Shown here piece after piece: positions 57,227 to 64,000 of a DNA stretch of 64,000 bases; within the stretch, counting starts at the first letter, position 1; every line of letters starts with the position of its first letter. The DNA lies in assembly GCF_005860805.1 (NCBI RefSeq), contig NZ_VCEJ01000004.1:930001-994000 (forward strand). Reading direction: 5' to 3'. The notes beneath the pieces are model-generated. The model saw only the letters and a list, made by a program, of their open reading frames with translations. It made no database searches and had not been told where the DNA came from. This stretch comes from Dyadobacter luticola (GTDB lineage: Bacteria; Bacteroidota; Bacteroidia; Cytophagales; Spirosomataceae). The position numbers and the translations under genes were made by a program.

Positions 57227-58579
57227 TTATTCAGCTGCCACTTCTTCGCCTTTCGCAAGTTTCTCAAATTCATTTACTTCAATCGTCTGCTCGTCGGTAG
57301 TAACCTGGCTGCGGATAATGTCAAGTACCTTATTGTCAAACACCTGGTTGAAAATGCTGGTGTAGTTATCACGCTCTTTGTCGGCCAGGTAACCTTGTGC
57401 TACGCGGTCGATGGTTTCCTTCATGCTCTCGTCGTCGCCGTAGATACCGAACTGACCTTTTACCATTTCACGGGTAAATGCCAGTATTTCAGGATATTCT
57501 ACTTTTACACCTTCGCGGTCGGCGATTTTATTTTTGATCAGGCTCAGCTTCAATGATTTCTGGAAATCTTCAAACTGCTCCTCGATTTGCTCGCGGGTAA
57601 ATTTGCCTTCGTTGGTACGTTCCAGCCAGTCTTTCAAAAAGTCGCCCGGAAGTTCGATCGCAATGTTGTCCAGCAATGCAGTTTCAATATCGCGGCGTAG
57701 CAATGCTTCTGTTTCGCGCTCGTAGTTTCCTTTGATGATTTCGAGTACTTTCTCGTTGAACTGCTCTTCGCTTTCAACTTGTCCTGCACCCAAAACTTTA
57801 TCAAAAAATTCTTGTGTCAAAGCTGCTGGCGCAGTGCGTGTTACGTCTTCAACAACCAAAGTGAATTCACCGGAAACAGTTTCGATATCTTCTTTTTTCT
57901 TGCCGGTCACGTGCGCAATCGCCGACTCATCATTGAATGTATCCTGAATGTCAAAAACGATTACGTCGTCTTTTTTAACACCAATGAATTTCGAAAGTGC
58001 TTCTTCTTTAACCTGGTTGGTAGGGATGGCCGTGCGGGTCGTGAATTCGGTTGATTCCTGTTTCAGCTCTCCGTAGATCATATCCCCGGCTTCGCTTACT
58101 TCCGGGTGCACGCTGTCTGCGAATCTTTCACGCAGGCTGTCCAGCGTTTTGGTCAATTCCGCATCGTCCACATTAATGGTGTAGCGTTTTACGGCAGGAA
58201 GCTCGCTCAGGTTTACTTCAAAATCAGAAGCAACACCCAAATCATAGCTGAACTCAAATGCGCTGGGGCTGTCCCAGTTTACTTCGGCCGCTTTTTCACG
58301 GTCAGGGACTGGATCGCCCACCACCTGCAATTTATTTTCTCTGATATAGTTGCTTACGGCGTTGCTCAAAAGGTTGTTCACCTCGTCGACGAGAATGCTC
58401 TTGCCATACATGCGCTGAATCACATGCGAAGGCACTTTGCCTGGACGAAAGCCTTTCAAATTCACTTTCTTCGCATAGTCCTTGATGGTTTTATCAACTT
58501 TTGGCTGATAATCTTCTTTGGACAACGTTACTTTGAGAGAGGCTAATGTAGGCGAACTTTTTTCTAATAAAACTTCCAT
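57227..58579 (-). CDS. tig: Trigger factor
   Basis: 450 residues. The ribosome-binding N-domain has the signature GFRPGKVPSHVIQRMYGKS; the PPIase-like domain (residues about 155-245, EAGDMIYGELKQ) is divergent as in many Bacteroidota; the helical C-domain follows and the end is acidic (KLAGKGEEVAAE-like tail). Ribosome-associated chaperone for nascent chains. The order tig - clpP - clpX is classical, here interrupted by an XRE gene on the opposite strand. Confidence 0.97.
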   Translation of the reverse strand: MEVLLEKSSPTLASLKVTLSKEDYQPKVDKTIKDYAKKVNLKGFRPGKVPSHVIQRMYGKSILVDEVNNLLSNAVSNYIRENKLQVVGDPVPDREKAAEVNWDSPSAFEFSYDLGVASDFEVNLSELPAVKRYTINVDDAELTKTLDSLRERFADSVHPEVSEAGDMIYGELKQESTEFTTRTAIPTNQVKEEALSKFIGVKKDDVIVFDIQDTFNDESAIAHVTGKKKEDIETVSGEFTLVVEDVTRTAPAALTQEFFDKVLGAGQVESEEQFNEKVLEIIKGNYERETEALLRRDIETALLDNIAIELPGDFLKDWLERTNEGKFTREQIEEQFEDFQKSLKLSLIKNKIADREGVKVEYPEILAFTREMVKGQFGIYGDDESMKETIDRVAQGYLADKERDNYTSIFNQVFDNKVLDIIRSQVTTDEQTIEVNEFEKLAKGEEVAAE

Positions 58580-58635
58580 GAGTCGCTTATGCTAATTGTA
58601 AATATCTGTGGATAAAACAAGAAAAAAATAAAAAA

Positions 58636-58662
58636 TGCCCTCAAAACGAAGTCCTGAGGGCA
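58636..58662 (-). terminator. Terminator of tRNA-Leu
   Basis: Stem TGCCCTCA / TGAGGGCA with 11-nt loop; T-run on the - strand (A-rich 58622-58635 on +). It lies 73 bp downstream of the tRNA 3' end. Confidence 0.85.
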
Positions 58663-58735
58663 CTAGACGGGATTTAATACGGAGCACTTAAACTTTTTCG
58701 AGAATCTGACGCCCCGTCATTCCCTTTGTAATTCG

Positions 58736-58817
58736 TACGGGCGGAGGGAATCGAACCCCCACGCCTTGCGGCACTAGATCCTAAGTCTAGCACGTCTACC
58801 AGTTCCGCCACGCCCGC
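58736..58817 (-). tRNA. tRNA-Leu (anticodon UAG)
   Basis: 82 nt from the - strand. Acceptor 5' GCGGGCG pairs with 3' CGCCCGT (one G-U), then the discriminator A; CCA is not encoded. D arm GGCGGAACTGGTAGACGTGC, anticodon stem-loop CTAGACTTAGGATCTAG with TAG in the loop, a long variable arm TGCCGCAAGGCG as in class II tRNAs, and the T loop GGTTCGATTCC. Confidence 0.96.
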
Positions 58818-58980
58818 TTATTTCACCAATTATCGGCCTTCCGTCGAATTGGAGTGCAAAGGTATTCTTTATTTTTATAGAGATGCAAATTTTTCGCCAA
58901 AATTTATCTTTAGGTTTGAGCTTATAGAGAAAGCTGTCAAAAATTTGTTATATTAGTGAAGCATACCAATACATATAGCA

Positions 58981-61272
58981 GTGGAGCAACTCGTTGAACC
59001 CCTCACCATTGATCTCGAGCAGGAGCGTAAGGATATCCTCAAAAAATACCGCAGGTTATTACGTACAGCAAAACCTTTTTTGAAGGATAATGATGCCAAA
59101 TTAATCAAGAAAGCCTTTTACACTTCCGTGGACGCGCATAAAGACATGCGGCGGCGCTCGGGAGAACCCTATATTTATCACCCGCTGGCCGTCGCGCAGA
59201 TTGTCGTGGAAGAGATCGGTCTCGGAACTACCGGCATCGTGGCGGCTTTGCTGCATGATGTCGTGGAGGATACCGATATGCGTATCGAGGACATTGAGCG
59301 GCTTTTTGGAAAAAAGGTCGCCAAGATCATTGACGGGCTGACCAAAATCTCCGGCCACTTCGAGCATGGTACGTCGCAGCAAGCCGAGAATTTCAGGAAA
59401 ATGCTGCTCACATTGTCGGACGATGTGCGCGTGATCCTCGTGAAACTCGCCGACAGGCTGCATAATATGCGGACACTCGACAGCATGCCGCGCGACAAGC
59501 AGCTGAAAATCGCTTCGGAAACCATTTTTATCTATGCTCCGCTGGCCCATAGGCTAGGACTTTACAGCATTAAGTCGGAGCTGGAAGAGTTGTATCTCAA
59601 ATACACCGAGCCGCAGGATTACCGAGCCATCGCCCGGAAACTGAGAGAAACCAAAGGTATCCGTGACCGCTTCATCGCGAAGTTCATGGAGCCGATTGCG
59701 CAGGACCTCGAAGCGGCGGGTCTTAACTTCCTCTTGAAAGGTCGCCCCAAGTCGATTTATTCGATCTGGAATAAAATGCGCAAGCAGAATAAGCCTTTCG
59801 AAGAAATTTACGACTTGTTCGCAATCCGGATAGTACTGGAATCTACGGCTGAAAATGACCGGGAAAAAGCGATTTGCTGGCAGGCTTATTCTATTGTAAC
59901 CGATCATTATAAGCCCAACCCGGACCGGCTGAAAGACTTTTTGAGTACCCCCCGCGCCAACGGTTACCAGTCTTTACACTCGACGGTGATGAGTAAAAGC
60001 GGGCAGTGGGTGGAAGTGCAGATCCGTACCACACGGATGGATGAAATTGCCGAAAAAGGTTACGCGGCGCACTGGAAGTATAAAGGCAACGATACCAAAG
60101 TCCGCGGCAACATTGAGCAGTGGATCACGCAGGTGCGCGAAACGTTGGAAAATGGTTATGGCGATAAAACGGCAGCGATCGAGTTTCTGGATGAGTTCAG
60201 GAGCAACCTTTTCAATGAGGAGGTTTTTGTTTTTACACCAAAAGGTGAACTGAAAGTATTGCAAAGCGGCGCTACTGCTTTGGATTTTGCTTTTGACATT
60301 CACTCCGAAGTAGGCGCACATTGTATGGCGGCGAAAGTCGGCGGGGTGCTGGTGCCGATCAGTTATGTGCTGAGCAATGGTGACCAGGTGGAGATTATCA
60401 CTTCGGGAAAGCAGAAACCAAATGAGGATTGGCTGCGGATCGTGGTGACTTCCAAGGCTCGCGCCAGAATCAAGGATTTTCTCAAAGAGGATAACCGTCG
60501 CTATGAAACCGACGGAAAACAAATGGTTGAGAAAAAGCTGAAAATCCTGGGTATTGACCTCACGGCGGAGGTTGTGAATCAGCTTCGCGCATTTTTTGAA
60601 TGTAAAACCGCAGCGGATTTTTTCTACCGGATCGGCAAGGGATACATTCAGCTGGATGAATTAAAACGGTTTAAAAGGGATAAAGAGGCAAAAGAAAGAA
60701 AAGCTTCGGATGCCGCGCACGTAAATACGCCACCGGCCGGCCCGACGAGTGACGGGAAGACATTAACGAAGTTTTTGAAACATATCCACGGCGACCGTGC
60801 AGACAGCGATACGCTGCTCATCGGTGACGATATGGATAAAATCGATTATAAGCTGGCGCCCTGCTGTAACCCGATCGCTGGTGATGACGTTTTTGGTTTT
60901 GTGACCATTAATGAAGGGATCAAAATCCACCGCACTACCTGCCCGAATGCTGCGGAACTGATGTCCAAGCATGGTAACCGCATCATCAAGGCAAAATGGG
61001 AGTCGAACAAAGATGAGGCGTTTCTGGCGGGCTTATATCTTTCCGGTACCGACCGCGTGGGGTTGGTGAATGATGTGACGCGGATCATTTCCAATGAGCT
61101 GCATATCAATATGCGGGGACTGACCATCGATACCAAAGACGGCGTTTTCAATGGTGATATCAAACTTTATGTGCAGGATACCAAGCACTTGGACATTCTG
61201 ATCAATAAGCTGGAACAGGTGGAGGGCGTGTACAATGTGCAGCGTTTTGACACGAACCTGAGCGAGAAATAA
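58981..61272 (+). CDS. Bifunctional (p)ppGpp synthetase/hydrolase (Rel/SpoT)
   Basis: 763 residues, GTG start. HD hydrolase domain with HMR-like and AALLHDVVEDT motifs (about 60-170); synthetase domain with GRPKSIYSIWNKMRKQ, YDLFAIRIVLEST and NGYQSLHSTV (about 240-370); TGS domain VFVFTPKGELKVLQSGATALDFAFDIH (in parts; about 420-480); zinc-finger/helical region with LAPCCNPIAGDDVFGF; C-terminal ACT domain. Both active sites look intact. It controls the stringent response. Single RSH gene in the window; monocistronic. Confidence 0.96.
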   Translation: MEQLVEPLTIDLEQERKDILKKYRRLLRTAKPFLKDNDAKLIKKAFYTSVDAHKDMRRRSGEPYIYHPLAVAQIVVEEIGLGTTGIVAALLHDVVEDTDMRIEDIERLFGKKVAKIIDGLTKISGHFEHGTSQQAENFRKMLLTLSDDVRVILVKLADRLHNMRTLDSMPRDKQLKIASETIFIYAPLAHRLGLYSIKSELEELYLKYTEPQDYRAIARKLRETKGIRDRFIAKFMEPIAQDLEAAGLNFLLKGRPKSIYSIWNKMRKQNKPFEEIYDLFAIRIVLESTAENDREKAICWQAYSIVTDHYKPNPDRLKDFLSTPRANGYQSLHSTVMSKSGQWVEVQIRTTRMDEIAEKGYAAHWKYKGNDTKVRGNIEQWITQVRETLENGYGDKTAAIEFLDEFRSNLFNEEVFVFTPKGELKVLQSGATALDFAFDIHSEVGAHCMAAKVGGVLVPISYVLSNGDQVEIITSGKQKPNEDWLRIVVTSKARARIKDFLKEDNRRYETDGKQMVEKKLKILGIDLTAEVVNQLRAFFECKTAADFFYRIGKGYIQLDELKRFKRDKEAKERKASDAAHVNTPPAGPTSDGKTLTKFLKHIHGDRADSDTLLIGDDMDKIDYKLAPCCNPIAGDDVFGFVTINEGIKIHRTTCPNAAELMSKHGNRIIKAKWESNKDEAFLAGLYLSGTDRVGLVNDVTRIISNELHINMRGLTIDTKDGVFNGDIKLYVQDTKHLDILINKLEQVEGVYNVQRFDTNLSEK

Positions 61273-61396
61273 CCCGGTGAACGATTATCACAAGGGGTTG
61301 TTAGTGAATTTGAGGCGACCGGATCTACGTCGTAAAACTGCCAGAGAAACTGTGATTTAAGAAAAAAGCGTATTTTCGCGCAAGAATATCAGAGAC

Positions 61397-61897
61397 ATGC
61401 CACAAGCCAGCAAACCAAATTTCGAAGCCGCAAAAAAGATCCTGACGGCTTATCTGGAAAACAAGGGACTTCGCAAAACACCTGAGCGTTTTGCGATTTT
61501 AGAAGAAATTTATAATCGGGAAGATCATTTTGATGTAGATGAATTGTACATCAGCATGAAAAATAAGCGTTACCGGGTCAGCAGGGCCACCGTTTATAAT
61601 ACTTTGGATGTGCTCGTAGATTGTGACCTGGTTACGAAGCACCAGTTTGGCAAAAACCTGGCGCAGTTCGAAAAATCGTACGGCAACAAGCAGCACGATC
61701 ACCTGATCTGCACCGATTGCCATAAAGTGATGGAATTTTGCGATCCGAGGATTCAGAGCATTCAGAATATGGTAGGTGAAATGTTGAATTTCAGCGTTTT
61801 ACACCATTCTCTTATATTTTACGGAAACTGCACTAAGGAAAATTGCCAAAACCGCACCGAGGCGCGGGAAACCACTGCGGTTTTTGAAGACCGATAG
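61397..61897 (+). CDS. Fur-family transcriptional regulator
   Basis: 166 residues. Winged helix: [30 protein letters not shown] and [20 protein letters not shown] (in parts). Metal sites: [16 protein letters not shown] and the C-terminal CTKENCQ, the two structural Cys pairs. Longer than the Zur-like protein at 47950 and lacking its His-rich CSEEKHQHDH insert, so more likely Fur (iron) or PerR-type; the exact metal cannot be told. 73 bp upstream of purA on the same strand. Confidence 0.93.
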   Translation: MPQASKPNFEAAKKILTAYLENKGLRKTPERFAILEEIYNREDHFDVDELYISMKNKRYRVSRATVYNTLDVLVDCDLVTKHQFGKNLAQFEKSYGNKQHDHLICTDCHKVMEFCDPRIQSIQNMVGEMLNFSVLHHSLIFYGNCTKENCQNRTEARETTAVFEDR

Positions 61898-61970
61898 CAT
61901 ATCAGCACCAGGCCCTCGCTTTTGGCAGGGCCGATCTTACACCATATTAGTTTCAGTAATCAAAAATTGA

Positions 61971-63266
61971 ATGAAAGTTGACGTACTACTTGGTCTTCAA
62001 TGGGGAGACGAGGGAAAAGGTAAAATTGTGGATGTTCTGGCACCACGGTATCAGGTTGTAGCCCGTTTTCAGGGAGGACCTAATGCAGGACACACGTTGG
62101 AATTCGACGGCATCAAGCATGTTCTGCACCAGATCCCGTCGGGAATTTTCCGGAGCGACATTCAGAATATCATTGGAAATGGCGTTGTGCTCGATCCGAT
62201 CGTTTTCAAAAGAGAAATCGAAAATCTCGGAAAATATAACCTGGACCTGATCAGCAACTTATTTGTGTCCAAAAAGGCGTCTATCATCGTACCGACGCAT
62301 GCTTTGCTCGACGCGGCTTACGAGCGTTCAAAAGGCGATTCCAAAATTGGTTCTACATTAAGAGGAATCGGCCCTGCTTACCAGGATAAAGTGGCGAGAC
62401 TGGGCTTGCGCGTAGGAGACGTACTTTCTCCGAATTTTGCTGCCAAATACAAGAAACTCGTTGATGCTCATAAAGTTATCTTGGATTTCTATAACTACGA
62501 TTATTCAGACGTCCTTCCTGAAAAAGAAGAGAATTTCTTTGCAGCGATCGACTTCATGAAGCAGTTTACGCTGGTGAACAGCGAATACATTATTAATGAT
62601 GCATTGGCTCAAAGCAAAACCGTGCTGGCCGAAGGTGCGCAGGGGTCTTTGCTGGACATTGATTTTGGATCTTATCCCTTCGTGACGAGCTCGACTACGA
62701 TGACGGCCGGCGCTTGTACGGGTCTGGGTATCGCTCCGCATCAGGTAGGTGAGGTTTTCGGGATTTTCAAAGCATACTGCACGCGTGTCGGCAGCGGGCC
62801 TTTCCCGACTGAATTACTGGAAGAAACCGGTGAAAAAATGCGTCAGGAAGGACGTGAATTTGGTGCTACTACCGGTCGCCCACGCCGCTGCGGCTGGCTA
62901 GATCTACCTGCATTGAAATATGCGATCATGATCAACGGTGTTACGCAGCTGATCATGATGAAAGTGGACGTACTCACAATTTTCGATTCGATCAAAGTCT
63001 GCACGAATTACCGCCTGCCAGACGGAACATTGACTGATCAGCTTCCATACGATTTGTGTGACGAATCTGTTGAGCCGGTTTACAAAGAATTCAAAGGCTG
63101 GCAGCAGTCGCTGGACGGTATCCATGATTTCGACGCGATTCCTGAGGAGCTTCTGGCTTACGTGAAATTCCTGGAAGAAGAATTGAAGTTGCCGATTACG
63201 TTTATTTCAACTGGTCCGGATAGAGAGGCATTGATTAGCAGAGAGGCGCCGGAGTTGTCTGTTTAA
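61971..63266 (+). CDS. purA: Adenylosuccinate synthase
   Basis: 431 residues. GTP-binding loop QWGDEGKGKIVD at 11-22, NAGHTLEFDG, catalytic His; GSTLRGIGPAYQDK, AEGAQGSLLDIDFGSYPFVTSS, GATTGRPRRCGWLDLPALKYA, and the C-terminal guanine-binding ISTGPDREA. It links IMP and aspartate to adenylosuccinate for AMP synthesis. Same strand as the upstream Fur gene. A REP-like hairpin follows the stop. Confidence 0.98.
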   Translation: MKVDVLLGLQWGDEGKGKIVDVLAPRYQVVARFQGGPNAGHTLEFDGIKHVLHQIPSGIFRSDIQNIIGNGVVLDPIVFKREIENLGKYNLDLISNLFVSKKASIIVPTHALLDAAYERSKGDSKIGSTLRGIGPAYQDKVARLGLRVGDVLSPNFAAKYKKLVDAHKVILDFYNYDYSDVLPEKEENFFAAIDFMKQFTLVNSEYIINDALAQSKTVLAEGAQGSLLDIDFGSYPFVTSSTTMTAGACTGLGIAPHQVGEVFGIFKAYCTRVGSGPFPTELLEETGEKMRQEGREFGATTGRPRRCGWLDLPALKYAIMINGVTQLIMMKVDVLTIFDSIKVCTNYRLPDGTLTDQLPYDLCDESVEPVYKEFKGWQQSLDGIHDFDAIPEELLAYVKFLEEELKLPITFISTGPDREALISREAPELSV

Positions 63267-63286
63267 AGAAGTAGAGTTACTTATTT

Positions 63287-63362
63287 TGTCAGCCTGAGCG
63301 GAGTCGAAGGCAGGTTCAAGCCGGGTCGCTCGAACCTGCCTTCGACTCCGCTCAGGCTGACA
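63287..63362. repeat. REP-like hairpin, copy 3
   Basis: Arms 63287-63321 and 63328-63362 are 35-bp reverse complements with one mismatch and a 6-nt loop. The core CTGAGCGGAGTCGAAG and the inner GGTTCAAGC / GCTCGAACC match copy 2. It lies between the convergent 3' ends of purA and the helicase gene. Confidence 0.9.
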
Positions 63363-63448
63363 ATGTTTTATGTCAACAAATTCAGGGACACAATATTTTA
63401 TAACAACAGACTCGGCGAGACAATGTTTCAAGCCAGCAAATTCAAAAC
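63359..63448. repeat. Three imperfect 30-bp direct repeats
   Basis: Units at 63359-63388, 63389-63418 and 63419-63448, each starting (G/C)ACAAT(G/A)TTT and holding CAGCAAATTCA- or CAACAAATTCA-like cores. The third unit covers the last codons and the stop of the SNF2 helicase gene, so the others look like decaying tandem copies of its 3' end. Confidence 0.65.
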
Positions 63449-64000
63449 ATCTTCCCGGCTCAGGGACTTAATAAACCCTTCCTCATTCGAAATTAAATCA
63501 TCCGCAAGCTGCTTTTTGGATCTCTGCAACGCCAGTATCTTCTCTTCTACCGAATTTTTGGTAATAAACTTATAGGTAAAAACGGTCCGGTCCTGCCCGA
63601 TGCGGTGGGCGCGGTCTACGGCTTGCGCTTCGATGGCTGGGTTCCACCAGGGGTCGAGGATGAAAACGTAGTCGGCGGCGGTGAGGTTTAAGCCTAAACC
63701 TCCGGCTTTTAATGAAATCAGAAAAATCTTGATTTCTTCATTTTGCTGAAAAAATTCCACCTGCTCCTGACGATCACGGGTCGCGCCGTCGAGGTAGGCG
63801 AATTTGATGCCTTTTTCTTCCAGGTAATGTCGGAAAAGATCTAAATGTTTAATGTACTGACTGAAAATCAGGATTTTATGATCTTCGGCGATGACGGTCT
63901 GCATTTTGTGCAGCACATCTTCGAATTTTCCTGAGCCGTGCAGATATTCCGGATCCACCATAGAAGGATGGTTTGCCAGTTGCCGCAGTTTGGTCAAACC
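63428..64000 (-). CDS. SNF2-family helicase, C-terminal part (5' end outside window)
   Basis: Partial: the frame is open to the window edge; about 190 residues are visible. They form the second RecA-like domain of a SWI2/SNF2 ATPase: TKLRQLANHPSMV, KILIFSQYIKHLDLFRHYLEEKG (in parts), FLISLKAGGLGLNLTAADYV, ILDPWWNPAIEAQAVDRAHRIGQDR (in parts) with the helicase motifs V and VI. Likely a chromatin-like remodeller/translocase such as RapA-type or HepA-like; the N-terminal domains needed to place it are not in the window. Confidence 0.93.
   Translation of the reverse strand, partial: GLTKLRQLANHPSMVDPEYLHGSGKFEDVLHKMQTVIAEDHKILIFSQYIKHLDLFRHYLEEKGIKFAYLDGATRDRQEQVEFFQQNEEIKIFLISLKAGGLGLNLTAADYVFILDPWWNPAIEAQAVDRAHRIGQDRTVFTYKFITKNSVEEKILALQRSKKQLADDLISNEEGFIKSLSREDVLNLLA

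Noticed and set aside
61912..61932. Hairpin GGCCCT/AGGGCC after the Fur gene as a terminator
   Set aside because: No T-run follows and purA lies only 40 bp further on, so readthrough is as likely as termination.
63207..63431. 74-codon - strand frame with a 10-residue repeat
   Set aside because: Produced by the REP hairpin and the 30-bp repeats; no real protein is expected.

Overview
The window comes from a Bacteroidota chromosome, most likely a Cytophagales/Spirosomataceae bacterium such as Dyadobacter. I infer this from a SusC/SusD pair, type IX secretion (T9SS) proteins (PorZ-like, C25 proteases with YPNP/SPNP-type C-terminal sorting domains), GldD, Bacteroidota-type promoters (TTTG-N19/20-TAnnTTTG), a stand-alone GT5 glycogen synthase domain and many lipoproteins with short lipoboxes. 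The genus is inference; no marker gene was searched.

Region 1-13.6 kb is a carbohydrate-use locus on the + strand: end of a SusC receptor, SusD, two paralogous GH71/99-like hydrolases separated by a REP-like hairpin, a beta-propeller glycosidase-like protein, a very large lipoprotein that joins a PVC-type sugar dehydrogenase propeller, HEAT repeats and a c-type cytochrome, an FG-GAP/VCBS protein and a sugar epimerase. Region 13.8-16.2 kb has malate:quinone oxidoreductase and a collagen-like lipoprotein on the - strand.

Region 16.5-30.5 kb is rich in secretion genes: two tandem gingipain-like C25 proteases, then on the - strand a PorZ-like protein and a protein with three alternating pairs of Ig-like repeats. 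Between them is the most interesting item: an asparagine-synthetase-like lasso cyclase preceded by a 49-codon gene at 24881-25030 that encodes a textbook lasso peptide precursor (leader Y-x2-P-x-L-x3-G and Thr at -2; predicted core GKIGGSFDELTEENTFNP, Gly1-Asp8 ring). The B1 (RRE) and B2 (leader peptidase) genes are absent from the window.

Region 30.5-46 kb is mostly housekeeping: comB-like, gcvT, a Zn peptidase, rfaE2, a flippase-like membrane protein, panD, panC, a Tat-exported Gfo/Idh/MocA oxidoreductase, GT5 domain, glmS, gldD, a degenerate ImmA/IrrE-like protein, an SDR and an IlvD/Edd dehydratase. Region 46-52 kb looks like a zinc homeostasis island: MerC-like protein and a Fur/Zur-like repressor diverge around a perfect TTGCAAC-N3-GTTGCAA palindrome, and a ZnuD-like TonB receptor plus lipoprotein operon carries the same palindrome (TGCAAC-N3-GTTGCA) upstream. 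Region 52-64 kb holds an NHL-type exported protein, a PfkB kinase, clpX, clpP, an XRE regulator, tig, tRNA-Leu(UAG), a bifunctional Rel/SpoT, a second Fur-family regulator, purA and the C-terminal end of an SNF2 helicase. Three REP-like hairpins with the core CTGAGCGGAGTCGAAG lie in 3' intergenic gaps.
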